A stretch of 64,000 nt of DNA from assembly GCA_043228905.1 (NCBI GenBank), contig JBHGNT010000011.1, forward strand, positions 1,922,001 to 1,986,000, read 5' to 3'. The stretch comes from Azolla caroliniana (Eukaryota > Polypodiophyta). Shown here piece by piece: positions 54,224-64,000 of this stretch (its first letter is position 1; each line of letters starts with the position of its first letter). The notes beneath the pieces are model-generated. The model was not told where the DNA came from, ran no database searches, and worked only from the letters and a program-made list of their open reading frames with translations. The position numbers were made by a program, and so were the translations under genes.

Positions 54224-54240
54224 GTCGGGTTCACCAAAGA
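54224..54240 (-). other. Primer-binding site of element E
   Basis: Minus strand TCTTTGGTGAACCCGAC follows the 5' LTR and is identical to that of element C at 19889-19905. Confidence 0.65.
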
Positions 54241-54877
54241 TGTCGAGGTTTTCCTCGCGGATGCGTGGAATGAGGCGGGACCTCAGGGGTCCTGTACCGA
54301 AGAGCAAGAGAGAAAGGACAAGAGACCCACTACGTGCGAGCGTAGATTCACAGGGACACGGCCCTTCGACACAAAGACGCGAGTGGGACAGCGACACAGA
54401 GAGACACGAATGTATGTATGTATAAACAAAGACAACAACAAGAACACGGGAGCAACAAAAACACGAAGTCGGTTACAACCGAACAGGCCGGCGAACAGAT
54501 GCCGATGCCTGATCGTAAACGCACAGAAAGACAGGAGCAGGTTGGAGGTGCTGCCGGAAGCACTCGGGCATTCCTCAAAGCAGCGCGAGCCTCCCGAAAC
54601 CTGCACAGAAGGAAGCTATGGAGTTTGCGAACCAGAGAGAGAGAGAGAGAGAGAGAAGCCTTCGCACACAAACCGACAGCACTTCGTCCTCGGCTCTCTG
54701 CGATCCCATCCCCCTTCTCGTCTCCCTCCTTTTATAGGCAAGTAAGGAGCCGTTTCCCCCTTTCTTCCTACCCACTAAATCTACCTGCCTAGGATCTTCT
54801 ATGGACAACATTCGAGAAGAGCCGGTTCCTACGCTCCTGTGCACCAATTCCGCTTGTGGACGGTTTTCTTCACGACA
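54241..54877 (-). repeat. 5' LTR of element E
   Basis: 637 bp, with a minus-strand TATAAAAGG at 54728-54736 and a GA microsatellite at 54634-54656. By eye it differs from the 3' copy at about ten to fifteen positions. Confidence 0.94.
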
Positions 54878-54941
54878 GTGTATACCGATATTCCTGCGCG
54901 TTTCACCTTGTTTCCGCTTATGGCCTGGACTCTTCACGACA
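54878..54941 (-). repeat. 3' LTR of element D, upstream part
   Basis: 64 bp containing the LTR start (minus strand TGTCGTGAAGAGTCC) up to the insertion point of E. The D purine tract GGGGGTGGA follows at 54942-54952 (minus-strand sense). 54953-55015 is the short 3' untranslated part. Confidence 0.88.
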
Positions 54942-55015
54942 TCCACCCCCACTAAACCCCACATCCTCCGGTATGTGCCTGATTGCGAATTTAGTGAGGG
55001 ATTCCGGGCCATCGG

Positions 55016-58000
55016 TTACTCGTTATTCTCTTTTGAACTGGAGCTTTCGGCTCCCGGGTTGGGTTCTGCTTCATTCCGTCTCTTGAAGGCTTTTATCCGC
55101 TTTCCAGCCACTGGAGTTGCTACTCGCGTCCCGTCAAGCTTTGCGAGATGATACGTCGCGTTGTCGTTGACGTTATTTACCATGTACGGTCCGAACCAAC
55201 GCTTCGCAAACTTACATGTGGACCTATGCTGGTTGTCGACGCTGCTGTCATAGACTAACACCCAATCACCTTTCTCGATCTTCCCTGGCCGGAGTCGGTG
55301 TGTTTAGTCGAACCGGGCTTTGTTTCGGATCCGCGCCTCTTTCACCCTCGCCGTGGCTCGTTCCACGTCTTCCGGTCTTCGCTCAAGTTGTCGGATTCGT
55401 GCCGCTAGTAGCTCTTCTCTGCTCATTTCGTTAGACCAATCGATTGCCGTCCACGAGGCGATCGTTCTCTCAAAGGGCATGATGGGTTTCTGTCCGTACA
55501 TTAGTTCCGCCGGCATGTACCCTGTCACCGAACTGTGGGTGGTTCGGTCCGCCCCTAACACGTATGGGAGCATCCTCGGCCAGCTGTCGACTCGACCTCC
55601 GCACGCGCGTACAATGGCTTTTACGATCGGACCATGGCTCCATTCAATCTTTCCGTTTGCGTTCGGGTTGTACGCCGTTGTGAGGGATAGTTTCACGCCT
55701 AACCGATCGAACAGTTCCTTGGCCTCTTCCACGTCTTGCTCTCCTTGGTCAGCCACGATTTTTCCCACGCACCCGTATCGGCATATGACATCCTTGATCA
55801 GAAACTTACATATTGACGCGGTGGTCTTGTTCGTTAGTGCTCGTCCCTCTACCTGGTTGGTTAGGTCCTCTCTAGCTAGCACTAGGTATCGCTTCTGCCC
55901 TTCGCCCATCGGCATCGTCACTAAGTCCACCATCCACTTGAAGTGCACGGTCGGGGAATAAGTCGGGTGTAGTTCGTCGCTATGCCGAACCACCGAGTGC
56001 ATCTGGCAGCTTTTGCACGTAGACACGAAGTCGTGCATGCTCTTGTACATGCCTGTCCACTAGTATTTTTCCTTTAACTTCTCGAATGTAGCCCACGTAC
56101 CCCGGTGTCTAGACCAAGGGCTCTCGTGGAACTCCAACATTAGCTTCTGTTGGTCATCCGCCCGCGTTATTACCCGGAGCGGCACGTCGTTTCGCCTTTT
56201 GGGGACCCTCCAGATTTTCCCGTTCCGTAGGAAATATCGGTATGCCCTCTTCCGGAGTTGTCCGACCTCCTTAGTCATCGTGGCGTCCGTCGTCATTTTC
56301 TTCAGAAATCTCCCGATTAGGAGCCACTCCCCGTTGTAGCCGTCTTTGTCGAACTCATTCACGGGTGGGATGCTTTGCTCTTTTATCCTCATCCTTGCCG
56401 ATTTGAAGAAGTCTGCGCCAACTTCTTCGTTCTCTGATACCATGCCATCCTCGTCCTCGAATCTTGCTCTGGAAAGCATGTCGGCCATTGCGTTGTCTTT
56501 ACCCGAGATGTGTCGTATCTCCGGGTTCAGGGACTTGATGTACACAATCCACCTAAGCATGGCCAGGTCGAGAGTCGCGCATCCAGAGACCATACCAAGA
56601 ATTGGCAGGCAATCCGTTTCTATAATTACTTCCACCCCGATTAAGTAGTCTTTGTGGACCTTAACCGCCGAAACGATACCCCACAGTTCGCACTTGACTT
56701 GGGCATATCCTCGCCGTCATTCACTTAGTACATTCGCACCGAACCGGATAGGGAAGCGCGTGCCGTCTTCATCCTCTTGATTTAAGACCCATCCGATCCC
56801 AGTCAGGCTGGTGTCCAATGTGATGTAGACTGGAGTACTCGGTGCGTATTCCGCTTTGCGTAAAGTTGGTGCCACAGCAAGCGCCCGCTTTAGCTTCCGT
56901 ACCGCCTCCGTATGTTCCTTCGTCCATGCTCTTCTTCTGCTCTTCTTTAGCAGGTCGTAGAGTGGTTCTGCGACGTGTGCGCAATGAGGGATCCATATCT
57001 GGTAGAAGGCGCATGCTCCTAAGAATTGCCGGACCTCAGTGACGGATCCGCACTCGTCCTTCATTGCCGATATGGCCTCTACCTTGGTCGGCGATGGCTT
57101 CCAGCCGTACAACCCACATAGGTGGCCAACCACTAATATCTCTTGTTGCCCGAAGGCCGACTTCTCTCCCGAAAAGGTAAGCCGCTCGCCTTCGAGCCTC
57201 TGTAGTATCTTTTCGTAGTCGACAATGTGGTCCGTGACAAACCTTCGGCACCCGTCCGCGCCGATCGACTCATCCTTGGTGTCCTCCGGACACCCCTTGA
57301 TAGGGATGTCGTCCAAGAAAGGCATGGTGATGTCCAGAATGCAGTCCCTCAGAACTCTGTTCATACCATTCACCATGTGTGCAACCGAGTTGGTTCCTCC
57401 TTGTGGTAAGGTGCACATCCGAACTAGACCAAGAGGGGTTCACATTGTCGTGATGTCCATGCTTTCCACGGCCAACTGGAATTGGTCGTATCCTAAGTAA
57501 AGGTCTCCGACCGAGTATATGGACCTTCCAGCGAAGGCTTCCGCAAACTCATCGATCAATGGTCGCTTTGTTGACCGGTTGTAAGTCCTGGATGAACCGC
57601 AGCGTACCGTTCTTCTTCGGTACCGTAAACCACCGGTTAGAATAGGGGGCACTCGATGGTTCGAGGATGCCCAACTCTACTTTCTATATAAGGAGCTCCA
57701 TCAGCATCGGCATGTGAGCCCTCGGTACTTGGATGGGCCTGAGGCTCCATTGTACGTACAACACCGTAAAGATTACCATTGGCTCGACGATGGTTGGGTC
57801 GATGCACCCGATTTCTCCTCGTGAGAATGCGAAGGCCTTCCCGTGCCTTTTGAGCATCCTTCTGAACCGCTCCTCTTCCGCCGGCAGTAAGAAGCCACCC
57901 CCACTAATCTTCAGCTCTCGTAGCATTTTGTCAGTGAAGCGGTGCCCTATGCGGGTCAGATCCCGCAAGCTGGGGTCGGTAACGACCCCCTTTATTCGTT

Positions 58001-58438
58001 CCCAGCTGCCCTCCGGCAAGGGAGCCGTGACGGGCTTCACCTTCCGGTCCACAATCTTGTATATCATGTCTACTCGGACGATCTGATGTGCCCGGGTTCC
58101 TCTTTTACAGTCCGCAATGACTTCATACATGTCGATCGAGTTGACCGGTCTGACTCGGTCTTCGTTTAGACCTCCTTCGACTACCTTCCCGATTTCACCC
58201 AAGGTGTCATCGAACGAGACCGCCTCCACGGCTTCCCCAATTCCTTCATCGCGGCTCAAGGCTCCGCACGTCTTTAAGCGTATCTCAACCCGTTTTCTTT
58301 CTCGGCCACCGATGCTGACTATGGTACATCCTCCGTTGTTGGAGAACAAAACTTTCCTATCTATTTTACAGGTGTGGGGAGCTTTCCGGTAATTCGGACT
58401 ATTGCGGCCCCACACCTTGATAGCCCTTTTTAAAAATC
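55016..58438 (-). pseudogene. pol: Element D Pol: RT, RNase H, integrase
   Basis: It starts in the -1 frame at GATTTTTA (58431-58438): AIKVWGRNSPN, SNNGGCTIVSI and FLLPAEEERF. A TAG interrupts MELLI near 57686. A deletion near 57560 joins DLQPVNK to IDEFAEAF with loss of frame. A TGA follows ITTM (about 57438), as in C. FLDDIPIKG (about 57310), RNase H (LDTSLTG, ETDCLPILG), the integrase zinc finger (CKSCQMHS), MVDLVTM, ADQGEQD and KIEWSHGPIV follow. Stops at 56060 (TGG to TAG) and 55304 (CAA to TAA) split the integrase. It ends with KRIKAFKRR at 55016. Confidence 0.9.
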
Positions 58439-60356
58439 CGGCTTGTTATCATTTCCGAGGGTGCCCCGATTTCGTTTGTGGTTCTTTTGAACGGTCAAAA
58501 ATTGCACGGAGTGACGGCCGTCCTGACTTTTTACCCTCGCGTAGGCTGAACCATTGTCCAACACTTTCGTTTCCATTCTAGCCGCCGTGATGTATGGTTC
58601 CCCAAGGATGACCGGGTGAGAGGATGTCTCTTGCACAAAAAAGTGTTGGTTTATGTCGACATCCCCGACGCTCACCCTGACGTTCGGGCAAGCCCCGTGT
58701 AACTCTTCCGTGGCTCTTGTAGCCACGCGTATCTTCCACCCATGTTTGGTATTGATCGGCCAATTCCCCTTTTTGTAGAAGTCCATGGACATCAGGTTAA
58801 TTTCCGACCCGTGGTTGATTAACGCCACCACCGGCTCCTTGACATTCCCGATACGAACCGGGGTTTCTGTAGTAGCTCTTGCCCAGTGTGGTTTGGCGTA
58901 GTGGCTCTCCACGAGCTCGTCATCCACGGCTATCTCATCGAGGAATGCCGCCCTTACCTCCACCGGCTTTTTGGGTTCTGGTTCCGTTGCGAGACACTTC
59001 CTCTTCATGAGGTCCATGATGTTGTCGTGGAACTCCCTTCTTGCTATGCCGAGCACTTCTCTAAGCGTGAGTTCTATGCGATTGTCGAGAACTCGCTCCT
59101 CTAGAACCTTTTGTAGGTTCGTTGTTTTCTCTATCTCTGAGCTTAAGCGGGAGCTTGGAATCCTGCCCTGCTCCTTCTCCTGGGATCCGGTCAGAGTGGC
59201 ATCGTGCTTTTTGGTTGCGCTTCGTGTGTCCTGCCTCCCCGATGGGCCCGCTCCCCGAAATTTTCCCGCTAGCCTTTCGTCGATCAGGGCTTCGTAGTTT
59301 CTGCACGCGGCCTCCACAAAGCCCGTGCTTTCTTCAACGGGGTCGCTCCACCTAGTAACTTTGCAAACACGTTCTTCTGTGTGTTCCGCTTCCTCCTTCT
59401 ACAGCCTTCCTTCGGACAAGGTTTCAAGAACGACCGGCCAGAACCCAGATTTGGAATCGGGTTTGGTCGTCTTCTCCCCTACACGTATGCCGGCCGAAGG
59501 CGAATAGTGGATGGCTTCGACGTGCCGGGCCGCAACTTCTTCCATTAGCCTCTTCATGCCACCTCGTCCGAAATTCGTGTCGAGCAATCTTCACGTGTCG
59601 CTCGCATGTACCATGCCGTTCGAAAGGTAGACTACATTACTCCTGAGCGCTTCTCCGAAGTCAGCGCATTCTCTCTGAGCATGTTCGGTTGCATCGCACC
59701 ATACGCACCTCTGATTGGCCAGTGGTCGCCGGTCGCGCGGCTGACCTTCGTCGCTTCGTTGGGCCTGCGCGATCTGGAGGTCACGCACCATCCTTGTTAG
59801 TTCTTCTAGTCTGGCGCCACCTGCAGGTCCCGCAACTATGTTCGTCGGGGGTGGGCCTAGCTCGAGCCACCTCCTCGTTTCTTTCATTCAGGTCGGCGTT
59901 GGTTTGGCCCTGATTTCGACAGCCGGTCCGACCGACGAGGACCCCTTTTCTTTCCAGTCCCGGCGTTTGTCAATCCTGCTGCATACTTCCTTGATGGTCG
60001 CCCAGTCAGTCGTGAGGCCTCGGTTGGTTTCCAGAAGAAGACCCACGCTTTCCCGAATGCGTGAGTCAAACGAAGTGACAAAAAATAGAACCTTGCTCGT
60101 TTTGAGCACGGTTCGGTCCAACCTGGAGAGTTGTGCGAACCGTGACTCGAACTCCTGGAGGAGCGCAGAAGCGTTCTGACCCTTGTTGGGGCTGTTGACC
60201 CAGTCCATAAAATCCCTTCTCGATAGCCGGAGTGAATCATCATAGTTGTACCTCTCAAGAACTTCCTCTGCGAACTCCGCCCAATCGTGACAACCTGCTT
60301 GTATCTCGACCATCTCTGTATGGATGTGTGGTGTTACGATCCGGGGAAACCCCGCT
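58430..60356 (-). pseudogene. gag: Element D Gag-protease (5' truncated by copia F)
   Basis: It starts mid-Gag at the F junction (GFPRIVTPHIHTEMVEIQ). One frame continues to the gag stop TAA at 58430 with three nonsense codons: TGA at 59888, TGA at 59588 and TAG near 59399. Each stands where a relative has a CGA, arginine or CAG-like codon. The zinc knuckle reads CVWCDATEHAQREC. In the protease the catalytic Asp is changed to Asn (VALINHGSEINLMS), so it is inactive even apart from the stops. Confidence 0.9.
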
Positions 60357-60664
60357 TGTTGGAGAGAAAGGTCGTCAGTGCGGAAGATCAAATAGCATTC
60401 GATTGGGGTTGATACCTGCGTATGACAGTTTCTGAGATCGTGCAGAGAGAGAGAGAGAGAGAGAGACACAAAGGAGTCTTTCTATTCAATAGAAACAATA
60501 ATACAACCAACAATACAAACAACCCCCTCAAAGAGGTTACAATGTCACTTTATATAGTGACCGACTTAGGGCAACTACCATTTATGTTAATTGCACAAAT
60601 GGCCCAAACTTAAGCTATACAAAGGGATAGTGTGAATACGTCCATTATACACTTGTATTCGACA
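60357..60664 (-). repeat. 3' LTR of copia F
   Basis: 308 bp, plus strand TGTTGGAGAG to ATTCGACA. It has a minus-strand TATATAAAG box at 60548-60556 and a GA microsatellite at 60443-60465. The family is unlike that of L. Confidence 0.92.
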
Positions 60665-60676
60665 CTCCCCCGTAAT
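60665..60676 (-). other. Polypurine tract of copia F
   Basis: Minus strand ATTACGGGGGAG directly precedes the LTR. Confidence 0.85.
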
Positions 60677-60858
60677 GGGCGTATACATGGGTTATCTAAG
60701 ATTACAGGTATAAACCTAGGTTCTCGGACATATCAGTTTTTGTTCGAGTCGGCAGGGTCCAAAGGCAGAAGACCGAACTGGTCGGGTCGGAAGAGTTGAA
60801 GCCGATCATTAAGGAACTGATGTCGGTTGTCCGAAACCATCCTGCGCTGTGTCCGGCT

Positions 60859-63800
60859 CTAACCGGACTGGTTTGTCGTTACGCCCATCTGATGCCGAAG
60901 GGACCGAAAGCGGTCTGCCGAAAGACACTTGGTCATTCCATCTGCAACATTGTCGGTTGTAGATATTTTCTCTAGACCGATTTCCCCTGAAATGACGCAG
61001 TCCCGAACGAAGTGATATCGAACGTCGATATGTTTGGAGGCGTTGTGGTGAACCGGATTTTTCGACAAGGCAACAGCACCTTGACTGTCGCTATAGACAA
61101 CTGGGGCCGAGTCATGGTCGACTTGTCGAAACGTGTGCGCCAGTCGACCGAGCCACAAAGCTTCTTTTGCAGCGTCGGACGCAGCTACATATTCTGCTTC
61201 GGTCATTGAGGTCGCTGTGCACTCCTGAAGTTTCGACTTCCACGAAATTGCTCCATTGCCGAATTTGAAGCAGTATCCAGTTGTTGATTTCCGACTGTCT
61301 ATACAGCCGGCGAAGTCCGAGTCGGTGTAACCGACTACGCCTGAGGTTGAGTTCGGACCGAAGAGAATGCCGTGGTCTTTTGTGCCAGCCAGATATTTGA
61401 ACACATGCTTGACTGCGTTCCAATGCGATCGGCCAAGATTGTGCATAAATCTGCTAACGACTCCTACGGCATGAGAAATATCAGGCCGTGTCGCGACCAT
61501 CAGGTACATGAGGGAGCCGACTACCGGTGCATACGGTACCGACTTCATATCTTCCCCCTCCGGACCGGATGTCGGGCAGTCTCGCTGAGAGAGCCGAAGA
61601 TTCATGGGGAGCGGGGTTGAAGCAGATTTGGCTGATTGCATGTTGAAGCGTTCCAAGACACGTCCGATATAGTCGGTCTGAGACAAAAAAAGATGTCGTT
61701 TATCGCGACGCCGACTAATCTTCATGCCGAGTATGTGTCGTGCCGGACCGAGGTCCTTCATGGCAAACTTCAATCGCAATTGCCGAATGAGATCGGCAAG
61801 TTCGCCCGCGTGGCGTCCAGAAATTAGCATGTCGTCCACGTAAATGATGAGGAAGATGGGTGATCCATCTTGAGCTGTGTTGGTAAAAAGACAATGGTCC
61901 TCATCGCTTTTTGAGAAGCCGATCGATTGGATGAAGTCGTCGAACTTCTTGTACCATTGTCGCGGTGCCTGTTTGAGGCCGTATAGACTCTTCCTGAGTC
62001 GGCAGACTAGATGTTCTTGGCCAGTTGCCACGAAGCCTTTTGGCTGCTCCATATAAATTTCCTCTTCAAGATCACCATGGAGGAAGGCTGTTTTGACATC
62101 TAGCTGAATCAGCTCCAAGTTGTCGGCTGCCACTACGCCGAGTAGAAAACGAAGGGTTGTCATTTTCACCACTGGTGAAAAAATCTCGTCGAAGTCGACG
62201 CCATATTCTTGTCGGAAGCCCTTCGCAAATAATCTGGCCTTGTACTTTGGGGTGGTCGAATCAGACGTCTCTTTTAGTCGATAGACCCACTTGCAAGGAA
62301 GAGCACGTCGATTCTTAGGTAATTCGACCAGATCCCAAGTCTTGTTTGCCCGAATGGAGTGCATTTCCGACTCCATCGCCAGATGCCAGGTGGCTGAATC
62401 GACAGATGTCGATGCTTCTTCGTAAGACGTCGGTTCGCCGGCGTCGGTGAAGAAAATTCCAGGAGAATACCTCTCCGGAGGTTGCGACAGTCTTTCGGAT
62501 CGTCGAGGTATGATTGGACTGGTCGTATCGGGTATCGAGGTCGGATGGTCCGAAAGCGAATTATTCTGCTGTGCCGAGTCAGAGTTATCCGAGTCGGTGG
62601 TGTAAGGTTCAACTACCCGTGAAGCTGACCGTGTGTTAAGAGCGGGGCCTTCTTGAAGGGTCGGCACATCGGAAAATGTTACCCTTCGGACTTCGATCGG
62701 TTTTTCGACTGATGGATTCATAGCCGACTCGTTGAACACAACGTCCGAACTTCGAACGATTTGTCTGCGTTCGGGGTCCCAGAGTCGGTATCCCATTTCG
62801 TCGTCTGATCCATATCCAAGGAAAATGCATTTCCTGGACCGAGGTGCAAGTTTTCGGCGATCATCTTTCGGAATAAGGGCGTATGCCTCGCATCCGAAGA
62901 TCCTCAGCTTGTCGTAATTCGGCTTACTGCCGATCCATAGTTCCTGAGGAATTTGAAGTCCTAGAGGTCTGCTTGGCGACATATTGATTATGTGTACTGC
63001 CGTGAGTAGAGCCTCTGCCCAGAAGCCATCCGACAGTCCGGAGTGTTGGAGCATCGAAACTATCCGTTCTTGGATTGTCCAATTCATGCGTTCTGCAATC
63101 CCGTTTTGCTCCGGACTGTGTGGTGCCGTAAATTCACGTCGGATGCCGCGTTGTCGGCAGAATTTGACGAATTCTTCTGATTTGAACTCTCCCCCATTGT
63201 CGGTCCGAAAGCATTTCAGTTTTCGGTCAGTTTGATTTTCTACCATAGCGAGCCAATCGGAGAAGATCGAGAAGACACGATCTTTGGTGCGAATTGGATA
63301 AGCCCACACCTTTCGAGTCGAATCGTCAATAAAACTGACGAAGTAAGAGGCACCACCGAGAGACTGATGCGGCATTGGGCCACAGACGTCCGAGAAGACT
63401 AAATCGAGAGGTCTCGTTTCTCTTGGTGCTGATGTCGGGTGTGATGCGGCTGCTTGTTTGCCATACTGGCAATGTTCGCAGAATTGATGGTCCGAGAAGG
63501 AGAGTTTAGGGATGTATCCGGCTCTAGATAGGTGCGTAATGCCGGCCTTGCTGAGGTGTCCTAATCTTCTGTGCCATAGTGATGACACAGGAATGTCCAC
63601 CAAAAACAGGTTACCCTCTCTGAGCGTAACATGTAACGGATACATTGAGTGTATCTTTGGTCCTCTAGCAAGCAGGAGGTTCCCCCTGTGGAGTGTCCAC
63701 CCTCCCGAAGAGAAACCGGCACGAATGCCGTCTTCATCTAGTTGTCCGACTGAGATCAATGGCCTTGAGAGCTCGGGTACATGTCGGACATTGTGAAGTA

Positions 63801-63999
63801 CAAGTGTAGAGCCACCTGCAAGGTTGAGCTCTACTGTGCCGATTCCAATGATGTCACAGTGTTGCGAGTTGCCAACTCGAACTGAGTCGGAGTGACGGAT
63901 CGTATATTGCCGAAATTGGGATCGATGAGGAGTCACGTGAAATGACGCGCCCGAATCTAAGAGCCATGTGCTCGATTCTTCAGTCGTGAGCAGAACTTC
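60859..63999 (-). CDS. pol: Copia F Pol: protease, integrase, RT, RNase H (5' partial, intact)
   Basis: Open from the window edge to TAG at 60859, 1046 codons. It starts within the protease active site WLLDSGASFHVTPH. The GAG-pre-integrase domain has LWHRRLGHLSKAG and the zinc-finger cysteines in CEHCQYGKQ. The integrase triad is in FSDVCGPM, FRTDNGGEF and SPEQNGIAERMN. RT has KARLFAKGFRQEYGVDFDEI, QLDVKTAFLHGDLEEEIYME, LYGLKQAPRQWY and the catalytic YVDDML. RNase H has GYTDSDFAG, MTEAEYVA, YSDSQGAVALSKNP and KHIDVRYHF. All catalytic residues are present and no lesion was seen, so the copy may be autonomous if gag is intact. Confidence 0.97.
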   Translation of the reverse strand, partial: EVLLTTEESSTWLLDSGASFHVTPHRSQFRQYTIRHSDSVRVGNSQHCDIIGIGTVELNLAGGSTLVLHNVRHVPELSRPLISVGQLDEDGIRAGFSSGGWTLHRGNLLLARGPKIHSMYPLHVTLREGNLFLVDIPVSSLWHRRLGHLSKAGITHLSRAGYIPKLSFSDHQFCEHCQYGKQAAASHPTSAPRETRPLDLVFSDVCGPMPHQSLGGASYFVSFIDDSTRKVWAYPIRTKDRVFSIFSDWLAMVENQTDRKLKCFRTDNGGEFKSEEFVKFCRQRGIRREFTAPHSPEQNGIAERMNWTIQERIVSMLQHSGLSDGFWAEALLTAVHIINMSPSRPLGLQIPQELWIGSKPNYDKLRIFGCEAYALIPKDDRRKLAPRSRKCIFLGYGSDDEMGYRLWDPERRQIVRSSDVVFNESAMNPSVEKPIEVRRVTFSDVPTLQEGPALNTRSASRVVEPYTTDSDNSDSAQQNNSLSDHPTSIPDTTSPIIPRRSERLSQPPERYSPGIFFTDAGEPTSYEEASTSVDSATWHLAMESEMHSIRANKTWDLVELPKNRRALPCKWVYRLKETSDSTTPKYKARLFAKGFRQEYGVDFDEIFSPVVKMTTLRFLLGVVAADNLELIQLDVKTAFLHGDLEEEIYMEQPKGFVATGQEHLVCRLRKSLYGLKQAPRQWYKKFDDFIQSIGFSKSDEDHCLFTNTAQDGSPIFLIIYVDDMLISGRHAGELADLIRQLRLKFAMKDLGPARHILGMKISRRRDKRHLFLSQTDYIGRVLERFNMQSAKSASTPLPMNLRLSQRDCPTSGPEGEDMKSVPYAPVVGSLMYLMVATRPDISHAVGVVSRFMHNLGRSHWNAVKHVFKYLAGTKDHGILFGPNSTSGVVGYTDSDFAGCIDSRKSTTGYCFKFGNGAISWKSKLQECTATSMTEAEYVAASDAAKEALWLGRLAHTFRQVDHDSAPVVYSDSQGAVALSKNPVHHNASKHIDVRYHFVRDCVISGEIGLEKISTTDNVADGMTKCLSADRFRSLRHQMGVTTNQSG

Positions 64000-64000
64000 T

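Larger units (their letters stand above)
47977..54877 (-). mobile_element. Element E: Ty3/gypsy, C/D/E family, full-length, youngest copy
   Basis: LTRs of 639 bp (47977-48615) and 637 bp (54241-54877) are nearly identical. The plus-strand flanks are GCGT (47973-47976) and GTGT (54878-54881), compatible with a 4-bp ACGC duplication with one CpG transition. It lies within the 3' LTR of element D, whose sequence continues on both sides. Gag-protease is intact; pol has several lesions. Confidence 0.95.
47323..60356 (-). mobile_element. Element D: Ty3/gypsy, C/D/E family, truncated by copia F
   Basis: Minus-strand order from the right: gag (broken at 60356 by copia F), protease, -1 frameshift junction, RT, RNase H, integrase, purine tract (54942-54952), and a 3' LTR in two parts (54878-54941 and 47323-47976) because element E inserted into it. 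Its 5' LTR and gag start would lie beyond F, outside the window. The flank after its 3' LTR is ACGC, as for C and E. Confidence 0.92.
60357..64000 (-). mobile_element. Element F: Ty1/copia, 3' portion, probably recent
   Basis: It interrupts the gag of D at 60356. Visible parts: a 308-bp 3' LTR, a purine tract, a 3' untranslated stretch (60677-60858) and a pol frame open to the window edge. Gag, the primer site and the 5' LTR lie to the right. The left flank CCGCT should be duplicated beyond the window. Confidence 0.94.

Noticed and set aside
52206-54792. Plus-strand open frames opposite gag of E
   Set aside because: They are antisense shadows of the intact gag-protease frame and the LTR. They have no motif and no consistent starts.
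47973-54881. A perfect 5-bp target duplication for element E
   Set aside because: The five-base flanks CGCGT and GTGTA do not match. Only a 4-bp GCGT/GTGT pair with one transition fits.

Overview
The window holds no host gene that I can recognise. It is a block of nested transposable elements, most likely from a land plant and perhaps a non-seed one. The plant signs are Ty1/copia elements with a TGGTATCAGAGC primer-binding site and GGGGGAGT polypurine tracts, a Ty3/gypsy element with a plant-type integrase, and a hAT transposon. Fungus-like chromoviruses and a gypsy family with fungus-like RT and integrase motifs sit beside them, which fits a lycophyte, bryophyte or fern better than a flowering plant. 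The organism is inferred, not shown.

Left and centre (1-39465) form one nest. Gypsy fragment J (37770-39465) was hit by copia I. The 3' LTR of I (from 5280) was hit by gypsy element B (5537-37600, duplication TTGTA). B then received chromovirus A' (8812-14448, minus, CATGG), copia L (14709-27521, TCGTA) and solo LTR H (29378-34255, CCGT). L received a LINE fragment and gypsy element C (19131-26322). H received a hAT transposon (30129-33647, 8-bp duplication GTGCATGG). At the left edge chromovirus A (1-3017) interrupts copia G, which abuts I. Host reading frames resume across most junctions, so insertion order can be read directly.

Right part: 39466-40590 is unassigned. Chromovirus-like pseudo-element K (40591 to about 47119) is interrupted by an unclassified repeat-rich insertion (about 41751-43130) and a solo copia LTR (44603-45501). 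Then come LTR remnant X, gypsy element D (minus, 47323-60356), gypsy element E inside the 3' LTR of D (minus, 47977-54877), and copia F inside the gag of D (minus, 60357 to beyond the edge).

C, D, E and J are one gypsy family. Gag and a D-H-G protease share one frame, and pol lies in the -1 frame after a GATTTTTA run at the gag stop. Most copies are decayed, largely by nonsense changes that look like C-to-T. The best preserved are F (pol open to the edge), A (pol open from the edge), the gag-protease frame of E, and the hAT transposase (662 codons after removing two introns). The most interesting signals are probable self-priming and an antisense tRNA-like promoter in the A/A' family, the conserved frameshift-like junction and recurrent ACGC target of the C/D/E family, and a long third reading frame in B.
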